A stretch of DNA of 64,000 nt from Pyropia yezoensis (taxonomy: Eukaryota > Rhodophyta > Bangiophyceae > Bangiales > Bangiaceae): positions 15,730,568 to 15,794,567 of the forward strand of contig CM020618.1 in the NCBI GenBank assembly GCA_009829735.1, written 5' to 3'. The notes under the pieces were generated by a model. That model was not told the origin of the DNA, did no database searches, and saw only the letters and a program-made list of their open reading frames with translations. This document shows positions 11,051 through 22,760 of the stretch, piece by piece. Within the stretch, counting starts at the first letter, position 1; each line of letters begins with the position of its first letter. Made by a program: the position numbers and the translations under genes.

Positions 11051-13711
11051 TGTTGCTTCGGTCGCCGCGGCCACCGTCGCCGCGGCCGGTTCTGCTGCTG
11101 CTGCCGCTCCTGATGCTGCTGGCCGCCGCCGCGCGAGCCACGCACGCACGCCCGCCGACGCCCGCCGCCTCCTGCCGCTGCTGCTGCTGCCGTTGCCGGG
11201 GAGGCCAACGGTCCCAAGACAGAGCCACTGCCTGCGTCACCGCCACCGACGTTGGACAGGAAGGTGCCAGGGGTGTCGGGGCGAAGGGAGGGAGAACAGG
11301 AGGATGGAGAACGCCCCCCCGCCTCTCCAAATGGGGCCTTGCGCGGTCAACGTTTGTGTGCGAGAAAAAGGGAAGTCGCACGCGCACGTGGGTGCACGAG
11401 CGGGGGGGGCAAGAGCGGGGAGGTGGGTGGGGGTGGAAAAAAGGAGGAGGGGGTCCCGGAGCTCGCGCCACGGAGCGCGTGGCGGACCGCGGCGACGACC
11501 GACCGCGTGGACGGGCAACGACCGCGGCCTTTACCGCACCACCGCCGACGGCGCCGACGGCGGCACCCGCACACGCCGTCGACCGTAGCGCAACAGGGAA
11601 GTAGGGCGACCGACGGCGCGCGGTGGGCACGCACGCGAAAAGAGCAAGATAAAAAAAAGAAAACGGCGCGTGCGCGTCGTCACGCTCGCCTGCATGCGAG
11701 ACAGACGGGGGGGGGTGGGGGCCGGCAGGGCACGCACACTGCCGGCGCACGCCCCCCCCCGCCCCCCCCCCCGAGGCGTCAGTCTGACCCACTGTCAACG
11801 CCACCGCCCACATCCCCCCCCACCCCACCCCACAGTCTTCTGCCCACAGCCGAGCATTGGTCGCTACGTAGCGCACCGACCGGCGCGCGCCGGCGGGCGG
11901 GCGGCCGGAGAGCGTCACCAGTCGACCGCCGTGCGCCTTGCCGGGTGGCGCAGCCACGCCACGCGTTCACGACAACAGACGGCCGAGAGCCGGGCGCGGG
12001 GCCCTTCCCCCCTCCGTCATCCACCCACACAGAGCGGCCCCGCATCCCACTCCCCCGATCAGGACAAGATGGGGGAAGCAGGAAAAGGGGGGCGGGCGGA
12101 AACCACCGCGGCGGCGGAGTGGAGGGGGGAGGTTGCCATCCAAAATCGGGCCGTACTGTAGCCCACGCAGCGCACTGTGCCGCGACCCGTCGTTTCGGGC
12201 GCCCTGCCCAGTGTCGACGGCCGAGGTAGGCGGCCGGGTGCGCACCCCGGCCAAACCCCAAGTCATCGGTCCAACGCCCTTGGCAGCGGTCCCGCGCACG
12301 CGCCGGCGCGGGTCATCCAGTAGTCGGTGCACACAGACCCAGACAGACCAGGGGGGGGGGGGGGGTTGGTGGGGTGGGGAGGAGAGGTTGTGCCGGCCGG
12401 TCCGCTGCTGGCAGCCGCTGCCGCCCCGGTGCGCCTCTGACACACACGCAGCACAGATGCGGCCGTCCCCTGCCGCTCTTGCAGCCGACCCGCCCCCCTT
12501 CAAAGCCTCTGTCATTTTCCCACCATTTCGCCACAGTGGATGCACACGACCCACCACCCCAGCCACAGCCTGTGGCCCCCGCAGGGCCCCGAACGAGCGT
12601 CCACCGGAGGGTGTGGGTGGTGGTGGACGGGAGGGGGCGGGGGGGAGGGGGAACCACGCAAGGCGAGTCACAGTGAGAGACGCAACCGGCGGCCCGCGGC
12701 TCCCAGGCGGGCACAACGTAGCGCCGCCGCCCGTGCGTGCCGGCGGAGAGCAGAGGCGGCGAGGGGTGACCGGCCACGTGTACAGTACATACGTACATTT
12801 CGCGGTCGCGTTCCCCCGTGCAACTTCTCGGGGATCATGCCCGGACTTGTGTTCATGTGGCCTGCACGTACGGAGACAAGTCCGCGGTCGAAGCACTTCT
12901 CATCTTTGGTCGTGTGCTGCGCTGGACTCTCCGTGCTGTCGCGGCGTCCTCTGTGCCGTAGGCAGGCCGCGCGCGCAGGATGAGGGACGGCAATGAAGGA
13001 AAAGGAGCCTCTTCCTCTTCTCCACGGCATCATCCCGCTGCCTGGCCGTGACGCCCATGACACGGTGGCGCTGGATGAGGGCCAAGCCACCGGGGAGGGG
13101 GGACGGGGGGGGGGTTGGTCGGTGGCCAGCCGCGGAGACGCCAACCTGCCGGGCGCGGCGGGGGGGGGAGCAGGTGGCCGGCCGACACCGGTCCCGCCTC
13201 CCCCCTGCCTTGTACCACCCCCCCCCTCCAGCAGCCGTCCCCGCCCCTACGCCGGTGTGTCTGTTGCCGGGACAGTACTGGGTGGGTGACGACGACCGCC
13301 GCAATGATCCCCGTCACTGGCGCGTGTCCCCTACCGGGACGTGGCCGCGGTGTGCGGGGGGGGGGGTGGGGGGGAGCGGTTGACCAGGACGGCCCCCGTG
13401 CCCTCGGGACGCGTGTCCCCTGCCGGGATGAGGCGGGCGGCGACGGCGACGGCAGCGGCCACTCGTAAGGCGGGGGGGGAACGTCGTGCCCGGCACGCGC
13501 GCGGGGCAGAGGCGAGGAGCGCAGTGGGGGGGAGCACACCCGGCCACCCACTCCCCCTCGGCCGCCCCCCCTCTCCGGCGAGTGGCGTCCCACGCGCGGG
13601 CCTGCAACGCCGACGGCCGCCCGTCACACGCGTGGTCGCTGCCGCCGCTGTCGCCTCTGCCGCCGCACGGTCGAGGGGCCGACCCCGCACCGTCGTGCCG
13701 CCGCCGCGGGG

Positions 13712-13749
<38 letters not shown>

Positions 13750-13984
13750 GGGTTTCCCCGCACGGCCGGCTCGGCGGGCGGTGAGCGCGGCCTTTGCCAC
13801 CACCCCCGTCGGCGTCGTCCCGTCCCCCGCTGCTCCCCTCGGCCACCCTTGCCATCCTTACCGTCGGTCGCTCGACCCCGCCTCCCTCCCACCCCACCAT
13901 CTCCACCACCCCACCTCCAACCCCCCTTCCCCTCCCCAGCCACCGACCTCCCGACCTTGAATAGCACACCACATCCGACGTTCA
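11051..13984. other. Intergenic, GC-rich, no supported gene
   Basis: About 2.9 kb without a recognisable protein or RNA. It contains many G and C runs (11705-11775, 12351-12366, 13100-13180, 13356-13374), an A-rich patch (about 11636-11664) and several long but featureless open frames on both strands. The segment just above 11050 is probably the 5' region of the giant ORF; the rest may include promoter of the ORF at 13985. Confidence 0.45.
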
Positions 13985-14998
13985 ATGGACGCGCCGTGGA
14001 GCATCCCCGCCGACGCGGCGCTCCCCCCCCCGCCCGCCAAGGTGGGCCTCTTGCGGTTGGTCGTCGAGGCTGAGGCGGCCGCAACGGCCGCCGCGGCGGC
14101 GGCGGCCGCCGCTGCTGCCGCCGATGGAACTGACAGGGAGCCAGGCTCCCCGTGCTCCCCGCCGCCTCCGTCGCGGCAGCTGACTGGGGGGGACGGGGGG
14201 GGGCTCTGGGGAGGGGAGGCGGGGGGGGGTGGCAAGAGTGCCCTCCCGCCCGCCGGACCCGCTGGTGCTGGCCGGTGCGGGGCGGTGGGGGGCCGTCGGC
14301 CTCGCCCCCCGCCACCGTCACCTTTGCCGCCGACTTCCAACGCCATCACCATGACGGCGGCCGCCTGTGCCCCCCCGAGTACCATACCCGCCACCGCCGT
14401 GGCGACCGCGCGGCACGCGACCGCGGCCGCCGTTGTGTATGGCGCGGTGGCGGGCGCGGCCGCCCCCCCCCCCACCCCCCCGTCGTCCCGCCGGCGCGTG
14501 CGCACCCGCACCCGGCCGCCACCCCCCCCCCTCCTCGAAACTGTGGCGGCTGTGGCCACCGCCGCGGTCGCCGGAATGGCGGGCGGCCCCGCTGTGGGGC
14601 GTCGGCCGCCGCCCGCCGCGACGCGCCACGCCGCCGCGGCCGCCGTCGCGGCCAGCCCGTCCCGGTCGCGGTCGCGGGGGCCGCATTCGCCGGGCAACAT
14701 CCACCCGACAGACGCGGCGGCCGTCAACAGTGGCGACGGGGGCGGCAGTGGCGGCAGAGGTGGCGGTGGCGGTGGCGGTGGTGGCGGTGTCAGCGGTGGT
14801 GGCGGCAGCCTAGGCGGCGGCGGTGGCGTTGGCGGCTGCGGCGGCGGCGTTGGCGGCGGCGGCGGCGGCAGCGGCAGCGATAGCGGTGGAGGGCGGGTCC
14901 AGAGCCGGCGGGTCATGGGCGCCGTGTGCCGCTCAGAGAGCGGAGGGAGCTCCAGGGGCGGGCGCGTCCGCCCGCGCCCGCGGGGCTGCCGCCCGTAG
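13985..14998 (+). CDS. Unrecognised low-complexity ORF
   Basis: Open frame of 337 codons starting ATG-GAC-GCG-CCG. The first 35 residues (MDAPWSIPADAALPPPP then LLRLVVEAEAA) look like protein. After that it is Ala-, Gly- and Pro-rich with a long Gly tract (about 250-300) and an Arg-rich end. No domain is recognisable. A 448-codon open frame overlaps on the opposite strand and is equally featureless. I report it because it follows an AT-richer upstream patch and begins cleanly, but it may be non-coding. Confidence 0.25.
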   Translation: MDAPWSIPADAALPPPPAKVGLLRLVVEAEAAATAAAAAAAAAAAADGTDREPGSPCSPPPPSRQLTGGDGGGLWGGEAGGGGKSALPPAGPAGAGRCGAVGGRRPRPPPPSPLPPTSNAITMTAAACAPPSTIPATAVATARHATAAAVVYGAVAGAAAPPPTPPSSRRRVRTRTRPPPPPLLETVAAVATAAVAGMAGGPAVGRRPPPAATRHAAAAAVAASPSRSRSRGPHSPGNIHPTDAAAVNSGDGGGSGGRGGGGGGGGGGVSGGGGSLGGGGGVGGCGGGVGGGGGGSGSDSGGGRVQSRRVMGAVCRSESGGSSRGGRVRPRPRGCRP

Positions 14999-15283
14999 TC
15001 ATTCACCGCAGTAGCGGCCGCCGCTGGGCAGGCGAGCAGCCGCGGCTTGCACCGCCGCCCCGGTGTCCCCCTGCGCCGCCCCCGTGGCCGACCGATAGGG
15101 GCCTGGCGCCTTGCGCGGTGCCGACCAGCCCTACACGAGGCTTTACGCTCGCCTCCCCAAGCCGGGTGCAGGGGGCACCCTCTCCTCCCACAACCCATGC
15201 CCAAAGTGCCCCTTCCCCTTCCTCCCGACCCCCTCAGTCCCTCCGTGTCGCCATATTACATACCCCTCTTCCCCCCCCCTCCC

Positions 15284-15797
15284 TCATCCGCGCCGTCGTC
15301 GCGTGCGGGGTCGCCCCTCTTCACCCGCGCCCGCCGTCTCTGCCGCGCCTGCCAACAACAATGGGGCGCTGCCCGCGTCAGCGCGCACCCCCCCACTCTC
15401 AGGGAGTAGTCCGTTGCCGGGACTCCGGCCCGCGCTGCAGCCACGCCGGCGGCGGGGCATCAGCTGCGCCTGCAACGCCGCCTCTGCCGGCAACGCAGAT
15501 GCACCCACGGCGGGACCCGCCGCCCCCGTTGCCGCCGCGGTCGCGGTCTCCGCCTCTGCCCCGCGACGGTGTTGTGCGGTGGCTCGCGGGGAGGCAGCGC
15601 CGGTGGCGCGCACGACGGCAGCCATCGTCGTCGCCGCCACTGGGGTCACCGCCACTTCAACCGCCGTCACACCTGCCTGCTGGCGTGGACGGCCCGGTGC
15701 GACAGCACCCCCCCCACCAGCCACAGCGGAACGACGTACGGCGCGGAGCACCGCCACCCTCGGCGGCAGGGCTGGCGCGGGTGCTGGCGCGGGTGCT

Positions 15798-15839
<42 letters not shown>

Positions 15840-16936
15840 TGCGCGGGCGCGGGCGCAGGTGCGGGCGCAGGCGCCGGCACCAGCGACGGCTGCCGTGGCC
15901 GCAACTGCGGCGGCACGCCGCGCGCACGGTCGGGGGCGCCGGCGGGGGCGGCACGGCCGGGCCGCCGTCGCGGGGCGGGGGGCGTGGCGCCGCCACCGCC
16001 GCCGCCGCCGCCGCCGCTGCCACACCCCCCCATGACCAGCCACCGTGGCTGTCCTCGTGCGGCGGCAGAGGGGGCCGCATTGGCGTTCCTGGCGCTGCCG
16101 CTACCGCCACTGCCACTGCCACCGCTGCCACCGCTGCCGCCATTGCCGCTAGCGCCGCCGCTGCTGCCGCCACTGCCGCCACTGCCGCCGCTGCCACCGC
16201 TGCTGTCGTTGCCAGCCCTTCCGCCGTCGCGGCCGCCGCGGCCGACGTGCCTCTTCCCGCGGCCACCGCGGCGGTCCGCCACCCCGGGCGCCTCCCCAGC
16301 TCCGCCCCCATCCTCCTCGGTGGGCGGCGCTGGCCGAGCCGCCGCTGCCGCGGCGGCGCCTTCCCCTTCGGATGCGTCCAGCACCTCGTGAGCTTCCAGG
16401 CCGCACCTCCCACCACCGCCGCCGCCACCACCGCCGTTGCGCATCCCACCATCACTGCCGCGGTCTCCACCCCTGCCGCGGCCGCCGCCGCCGCTGGCAC
16501 TGCCGCGGTCGCCGCCGCCGCCACCGCCACCGCCGCCTATTGCAGCGGCTGCGGCAGCGGCAACACCACCACCGCCGCCACCGTCACTATCTGCGTCACG
16601 GGCACCACCACCACCACCACCGACGCCTCCACCACCGCCGCCACCACCACCACCATAGACGCCACGACCACCGCCCCTGCCGCCGCCGCCGACGCCGCTG
16701 CCTACGTCGGCGCAATCGTTGCCCTTGCCTTCACCGTCGCCGTCGCCGCCGCTGCCGTCGTCGCCGTCGTCGTCGCCACTGCCAATTACAAGGCGGCGGC
16801 TGCCGCCGCCGCTGCCGCCACTGCCGCCGCCTGTGAGCGCCGCGACGCGGACGAGAAGGCTGGCGTCAATGAGCGGGCCCGCCGCACGGCGGTAGCGGCG
16901 GCGCCGCGGGGAGGACACAGACGTGAGGTTGTCCAT
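15284..16936 (-). CDS. Unrecognised Gly-rich ORF with Ala-Pro array
   Basis: Open frame of 550 codons from an internal ATG at 16936 (MDNLTSVSSPRRRRYRRAAG). The N-terminal 45 residues look ordered and basic. They are followed by an Asp/Gly-rich acidic stretch, long poly-Gly tracts, a GLEAHEVLDASEGEG patch, Arg/Gly (RGG-like) segments and a 30-plus residue Ala-Pro run encoded by a GCGGGC array. The RGG and Gly composition could suit an RNA-binding disordered protein; that is inference. The same frame extends upstream to 17389, but that part looks untranslated. The overlapping plus-strand frames are no better. Confidence 0.35.
15780..15868 (+). repeat. GCGGGC hexanucleotide array
   Basis: Tandem GCGGGC units, with GCGGGTGCTG variants at the left edge. 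Read on the minus strand they give alternating Ala-Pro inside the Gly-rich ORF. This parallels the GGGGCA array at 9831-9915. Confidence 0.8.
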
Positions 16937-17484
16937 TGAGGCCAACGCGGAGGAGGGGGGGGGGGCGGCGGGGGGGGAGGGTGGGGTGACGTTGGGGCTT
17001 GCGCAGAGGTGCCGGTAGAAGGGAGGGGGCAAGGTAGGTGGGGGAGTGCCAAGGGCGTTGGCTGAGTGGTTCGAAGGAGCAAGGGAAGGGGAGGGTGGGG
17101 GAGGAGGGCGTGACATAGGAGGATGGGCGCGCGGCGCGCGGCGCGCGGCGCAGCCGCCGCCGCGGCTGGCACCCGCCCCACCCCCACCACACACCCCGTG
17201 CGGCTGCGGGCGCTCCCCCTCCCCTGCTGCTTGCGAGCAGGCCCCCAGCTGCTTGCGAGCAGGCGCTGCGAGCGGTGAGACGCGGGGGGCGCGGTCGCGG
17301 TGCGTTGAGCCCACGGCGCCGACACAGTGTGCGGGCGGGGGTGGGGGAGAGGGGGATGTGAGCACCGAGTCGACAGGGTGGGGTGTCATCCGTGTTTTCC
17401 CCTCTTTTTTCTCCTGATGTTTTCTCGCGGGCGCCTCCGTTTTTGTGCTTTTTCAGTCCCCAGCCCGGCCAAATGTTTTCGGTT

Positions 17485-17531
17485 ATGTTCGGCTGGATTA
17501 TAGCCGCATCGGCTACAACCGAGCCGAACAT
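17485..17531. repeat. Nested perfect inverted repeat (hairpin)
   Basis: A 10-bp perfect stem, ATGTTCGGCT (17485-17494) with AGCCGAACAT (17522-17531), encloses a second perfect stem, TAGCCG (17501-17506) with CGGCTA (17510-17515), around a 3-nt loop. It could be a structured RNA, a transcription end signal or a small palindromic element remnant. Confidence 0.6.
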
Positions 17532-18049
17532 GCGGGTGGGACTCGGCCTGAGGATGTTCCGCACAGAACCTCATGACGTAAATTGTCACAGAAGTGCAAT
17601 CGTGAAGGTTGATTACCAGCGATCGTCCCGCGAAGTGCATACAGTACCGCCCCGCCGCTCGCCGTCCCATCATCACGACGTCAATCCCGTCGATCCACTC
17701 CGATGTCTTGCCGTAAGACCACTGCGCTTCCCCGCCCCCCCCTCCCCCCCGCCCCTCTTCGCATCAAAAGCCCGGGACATGGTTCTGAGTAGGGAGGATG
17801 ACGGCGAGGGAGCCATGCGTTTGTTTGCTTGCTCCTCGTCGGGGGACCGCCTCGGTTTTCTTCTTGTCAGGCGGACCGCCTCGTCCCAGCCTCTCCCGTC
17901 CACCTTAAGTCATAAATACTGTATTTTCTTGTACAGCGCGGCGGAACAGTGCGGTACGTGGTACATAACGGGTGGAACAATGGTAGGCTACTTTCTCGGA
18001 TGACCCCCACATGTAACCGCGTGCGCACTTGTACTTACTTGGGACCGGG

Positions 18050-18057
18050 TATAAATA
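18050..18057 (+). promoter_or_regulatory. TATA-like box
   Basis: TATAAATA in an AT-richer patch, oriented on the plus strand. No supported plus-strand gene begins just downstream, so its role is unclear. Confidence 0.25.
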
Positions 18058-19024
18058 ATTGGAGACGGAAGCGTCCACCGTGGCAGTGACCGCGAGTAGT
18101 TGGGGGGGGGCGGCGGGGGCAGCGGCAGTGCGCACACCCACGGGGGGGCCCCCGGGGATGCTGGGTGGGCAGTAAGTAGGAGGATGTGTAACAAGGGGGG
18201 GGAAGGGGGGGTGACAAACAATGGGCACCCTTGCACATTGGCTTCAAGGGCTACGTCTTCCCCAACGACAACGTCTTCGTCGTACAGGAGGGGTTGCCAG
18301 CGTGCACGCCGCCACTCCCGGCAGCGGGGCCGGGGATCCCCGGCGCGCGCCTGCGCGCCAACAGCTGTTGGTGTGGCGACGCCCGCCCGTCAACCGGCTG
18401 CGCGCCGCGCCGCGCGGTCGACGGGCCCGCGGCGCCGCGCGTACATACCCCCGTTCAGCGGCGCCGTGCTCGACTTCGACGGCCGCGGGCGGCACGGTGG
18501 GGCCCGTCAGGCACCGCAACCGCGGGCGCCAGGGTGCGCCAGGGCAATGAAACGTCCCGTGGGAGCGCGACGCAGCTCCTCAGGAATACGATGGCCCCTC
18601 TCTCCCCCCACGCACCAAACAAGACACAGGTGCAATCGGTACGCAAGCGCACAAGAGATGAAGTGTGGCTGTGTATCGTACGTACAGGTTGGATTGGCTC
18701 CCGTCACCAAAGGCGTCCCGCTCCAGGGAACAGCCCATCGACAGAAACGGAAAGACGCACACAAAGACTACGAGACTACACATCTTCAGCGTGGAGCGCA
18801 CGAGCGTGTACGCAAACACTATCGGCCCCCCAAAAAACACACCAGGGACATTGGGCCATGCCAGAGGGCGCCCGCAAAAAAAAAACAGCGGCACGCACCA
18901 TCGAACCAACTCGTGGGACACGGCCTTGCGGCAGCCTGCCAGTCGGTAGCGGCTCCGCCCCCTACGCCCAGCCACGCCGCGGCAGCTTGGGCAACAGATA
19001 CCCGCCCGCCCGCCTTCCCCCGAC

Positions 19025-21194
19025 TCAAATCTTGCCCCCCTTGGACATGCCCGCAGCCTTCCTGAGCGTATAAAACGCCACCAGCTCCGAATACCGCTCC
19101 TCACATTCGACCGGCGTCTTGCCCGTGACCGAGTTGGAGACAGAAATCCACTTCTGCGGGCCCGACTGCTTGGCAAACTTCCGCATCGCCGACTCGAGCG
19201 CCGACTGCTGCTTCTTGGAAAAGTTGAGGCTGTTGGGAACGGTCTTGAGGTCCACCGGTGCCTTCGTCGCGGCCGCCGCCAACGGTGTACCCTTCTTCTT
19301 CTCAGCAAAACGAGCGAAGTCGCTTGGCGCGTCGACGCCGCCATTGGAAGTGGCACCCGCAGAGGGTACGTTCTTGGCCCCCGCCGCCGCCGTGGCCCGG
19401 CGCATTTGGTTGACCTTGACCAGGACCTCTTCTGGTGAGCGGGTCTGCATGTACTCAGCCAGTTTGGCCCAGCGGTCGAGCGTGCCGCCAGGGTACTTGT
19501 GCATCGCCTTGGCCAGAGTTGACTCCTCCTCGGACGTCCACTCCTTCATCTCCTTGGCGGGCTTTACCGCCCCATCTCCATTGGCCACCCCCCCGTTGGC
19601 CTCAGCGCCATGGCCGTTTGTCAAAACAGCCTCCTTGGGCTCCCTGTCCGGGTGCAAGAAGTTGTCATAGGCGGTGCTGAAGGTTGACACAAGGTCAGCC
19701 GACCGCCCAGCCCCCGCCAGCTCTTCCACCGTCACCACCAACGACGACAGCTTCTCAAACGAAAGCTCCTGGATGAGAGTCTCGGCCGCGAGTGCTACCT
19801 GCGGATCCGCGTCTTCGGGAACAGTGGCGCGCACACGAGACCGAAGCTTGCGAAGTGCCCGCTTGTCATTGCCGCGGGTCTTCTTGGCAGCCAGCCGCGC
19901 AGACTTCTCCTCTGCCTCAGCAGCCTCAGCGGCGGCCTTTTCAGCCGCCGCCTTGTCCGCTGCCGCCTTCTCCGCCGCGGCCCGCGCCGCGGCCTTCTCT
20001 GCCCGCACCGCGTCCCGAGCAGCTGCGGACGCGGCCTTCTCATTGGCAATGCGTGGGTCCAGCTTGTACGCCCTGTCCACCAGAAGGCGGATGCGGCTGG
20101 CCTCGGCCGCCCGCCGCTTCTTGATGTGCTTCGAGTTCTGGCGGTCCATCCAGCGGCGCTCCTCCCGCGAGTCGGCCTGCTCAGGGTCAAACTCAAGGTC
20201 CGCAGAGAAGTCGCGCCACGACTTGAAGCGGTACCAAAAGTCGTAGAAGGCGTGCACCTCCTTCATTGGTGTGTTCTCAGTACCTAATTTTGGTACCTTG
20301 TTGGACGACGACCACCGCGCGTTGAGCTCAAAGGCCTTGTTCATAACGTCAAAGAAGGCGCCGGGGCGGCCCGCCTCCTTCTCAGACGGAATGCTGTCGT
20401 CCACCTCATCAATCGAGTCGTACGCCGCCCGTTTTCTGCGGTCCGACAGCGTGTCAAACGCCTTGCGCATGGACTTGAAGTGCTCCCCCGCATCCTCCAT
20501 CGCCTCCTCCCCTGCGTGTGCAATCTTGTCCGGGTGGTACTTGAGGCTGAGCCGCCGGAAAGCCTTCTTAATGTCGTCCTCCGTGGCGTGCCACCGCTTG
20601 TCCCCGAGCTCCAGCAGCTCGTACAGGTCGTCCGAATTGCGGGCAGTCAATTTCTTAAGCTGCCACGCCGGGGTCTCCTCGTCCTCATCCCCATCTGCAG
20701 TCCCGTCGTCGCCTTCATCGGTGGAGGAGGCGGAGGAGCCCTCCGGTGCGTGCCCATTCTCCTCACCGTGGTAGAGCCCGCTTCGCTGACGCGCCAGCCG
20801 CTCCTAAGAAATGACGAAAAGCGAAAAGGCCGCAAAGAACACAAGTCAGACAGCAACGGAGGACACCGGAACAAGCCCGAGAAACCGCAGCCCACGAGAG
20901 AGAAAGGACAATGTATCACAACACAAGACGGTTAGGACGCTATAACGACACTCAAAGTGAGCGCTGCAGCCCAGCAACACTCCCCCACCGAGCATCGCCA
21001 GGTTGACACATCGGGGGGCGGTTTGCCCCTGGCAAGAAGGCAGCAGAAAAGTGGTTGCGTACCTGGTACGGCTTGCCAGCATGCTCAATAGGCTTCCGGT
21101 AAGGCTGGGCAAACGCAGCAACAATGACCCCCTCCACGGGGACCTCCTCGGTGGCGGCCATCAGCAGCAGCCGGCCCCTCACCGTGGTCCCCAT
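19025..21194 (-). CDS. Zuotin/DNAJC2-type ribosome-associated J-protein, two exons
   Basis: Predicted 636-aa protein, join(21194..21063, 20803..19025) on the minus strand. Zuotin/MPP11 binds ribosomes with an Hsp70-like partner (RAC) and folds nascent chains. Exon 1 (44 aa) starts at an ATG in perfect context (GCCACCATGG) and ends KPIEHAGKPYQ, resembling the family's VEPVG segment. Exon 2 starts ERLARQRSG in phase 0. The J-domain (about 103-170) has HPD at 134-136. Family signatures follow: VPKLG, FYDFWYRFKSWRDFS and a DERRW-like EERRW. Next come a charged Ala/Lys/Glu helix and two C-terminal SANT domains (KEWTSEEE..., NFSKKQQSALE...), as in animals and plants but not yeast. Length and order fit the family. 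Confidence 0.93.
20804..21062 (-). other. Zuotin gene intron (259 nt)
   Basis: GT-AG intron with donor CAG|GTACGC and acceptor TTTCTTAG|GAG. Removing it joins exon 1 and exon 2 in phase 0. An in-frame stop in exon 2's frame just inside the intron (the TAG of the acceptor) shows that exon 2 cannot extend upstream. Confidence 0.88.
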
Positions 21195-22760
21195 GGTGGC
21201 AACAGAGGCGAGCGCCCCTCCACACACACGCGCGACGCGCTCCACCCCTCCTGCAAACACGAAGTCCACCTCCTACACAGTGTCGCTAACACCGGGTGGC
21301 GCACGTGGTCCAGCTGCGCCTACACGGACAGGCAGGCAGGGGTCACGGGGGATGGCAGGCCGTCGGGCACGCAACGGTCGGAGGGGACACGCAAAGCACG
21401 GCGGGGAGCGCGGTCGTTCTGCGGGCACCCACACACACGGCAAGGCCAGTAGATGCCCGCCGGCCGGAAGCAGGCAGTCAAAGAAGCCAACCGCCCCACG
21501 TGCGCGCCGCCCCACCGCCGCCGACGCCGCGCGAGCCGCGGCAGCTGTGCCCTACTCGGCCGCGCCGCCCGCACGCCTCTTGCAGCTGCGCCGCCGCCGC
21601 CGCCGCCGTCGCCGGAGCGGAGGCCTGTTGGTCGGCCACAGACGGTCGGCGGACCCCTGCAAAATTTGGTAGGGCCACGCACGCGCGGCCGTGCACAACT
21701 CCCGAGAAGGCCTTCTCGGCCGTCGAATGGCGGGGGGGTTGGGAGTGCCACAGGAGCCATGTGCCGTCACAGTTTGTGGAGTGTGCTGGATACATATGGC
21801 CACGACGGCCCACCGGGGGACCGCTCTCTGAGAGGCTGGTGCGTCGGGACGCCGACTGGCACGTGACTGTTTTTCTTAAAGGATGATTGGTGATCAAGGT
21901 CCGTCGCCACGTCACCGAGGCAGCACACATGTAGTTGTTCCCCCGATCTCTTCCATTGTTTCTCTTGTGAATGTATTTTCAAGTTGTCTGTATTTTTGTA
22001 CAGCGGATGGTGGGTGATCGCGAGCACTCTCCACGTTGTGCTGGCGACAACGGGGTGCCACGCGTTCCCTGTTGAGTGGGCTCACAGGGGGGCCAGGCTA
22101 GGAAAACTGTCGCGAACTCTGGGGTGGCGGGTGGCAATGCCGCGGCCTTGCAGGAAAGCGCGGGGAAACGGCAGGTGGGGGCGGTGCCCTGTGGTAAACA
22201 CCACCGGCCAAGGAAACAAAACAGTCGAATGATCCAGTGTCCACCAGTCCACCAACAACTCACGACCCCCCAGCAAGGCGTGCCCTGCCGCTCTGTGTGG
22301 ACGGCAGAGAATCCGCTGCTCGCGGTGGTGGGGCTCTCGGCAGGGGGCCTGCGACATGCATTTTCTGGCTTCGGTTGGATCCCCCATTCTCGCTGTGTCA
22401 CGCCCTCGTTCCTCGTCTTGCAGCCCACGGCCGTGCGTGCTCAACCGCTTGTCCGTTGCAACGTCCTCGTCCGCGCTTCCCCATAGCGTCGCCGCACCCT
22501 CCTTGCTTTGCGGACGAATAGTGTGCACGCCCCTCCTCCCACCCCCCTCCCCCCCCCCCCCCCCCATCTATCTTTGACACCAGGAGTATTCCTGCGTTCG
22601 TCCGTCGTCTTCGCCTGCTCTGGGCTACGTCCCGCTTTTTCCTAGATTCCCCTTCCACTCCTCTTGTGCCCCACCCTTTTATGGGTCTCACCCCGAGCTC
22701 ATCTGTCGTGCATCTGTCGTGCGTTATCGGACCCTTGCTGTTTCCTTCTTGCACGGTGCG
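21195..22760. other. Divergent intergenic region
   Basis: About 1.6 kb between the zuotin start (-) and the small gene at 22761 (+), so it should hold both promoters. The left half is GC-rich, the middle (21880-22020) is AT-richer. A C18-type run lies at about 22548-22565, followed by a pyrimidine-rich leader. I see no gene. Confidence 0.5.

Larger units (their letters stand above)
16937..19024. other. Intergenic with hairpin and TATA-like site
   Basis: About 2.1 kb. Its middle (17380-18060) is markedly less GC-rich than its flanks and holds a nested hairpin (17485-17531) and a TATAAATA at 18050-18057 on the plus strand. A short coding-like patch sits near 18213-18300, but no gene can be built from it. 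The right part (18500-19024) is probably the 3' region of the zuotin gene. Confidence 0.45.

Noticed and set aside
17383..18003. 206-codon plus-strand frame in the AT-richer intergenic patch
   Set aside because: It crosses the nested hairpin and has no protein-like pattern.
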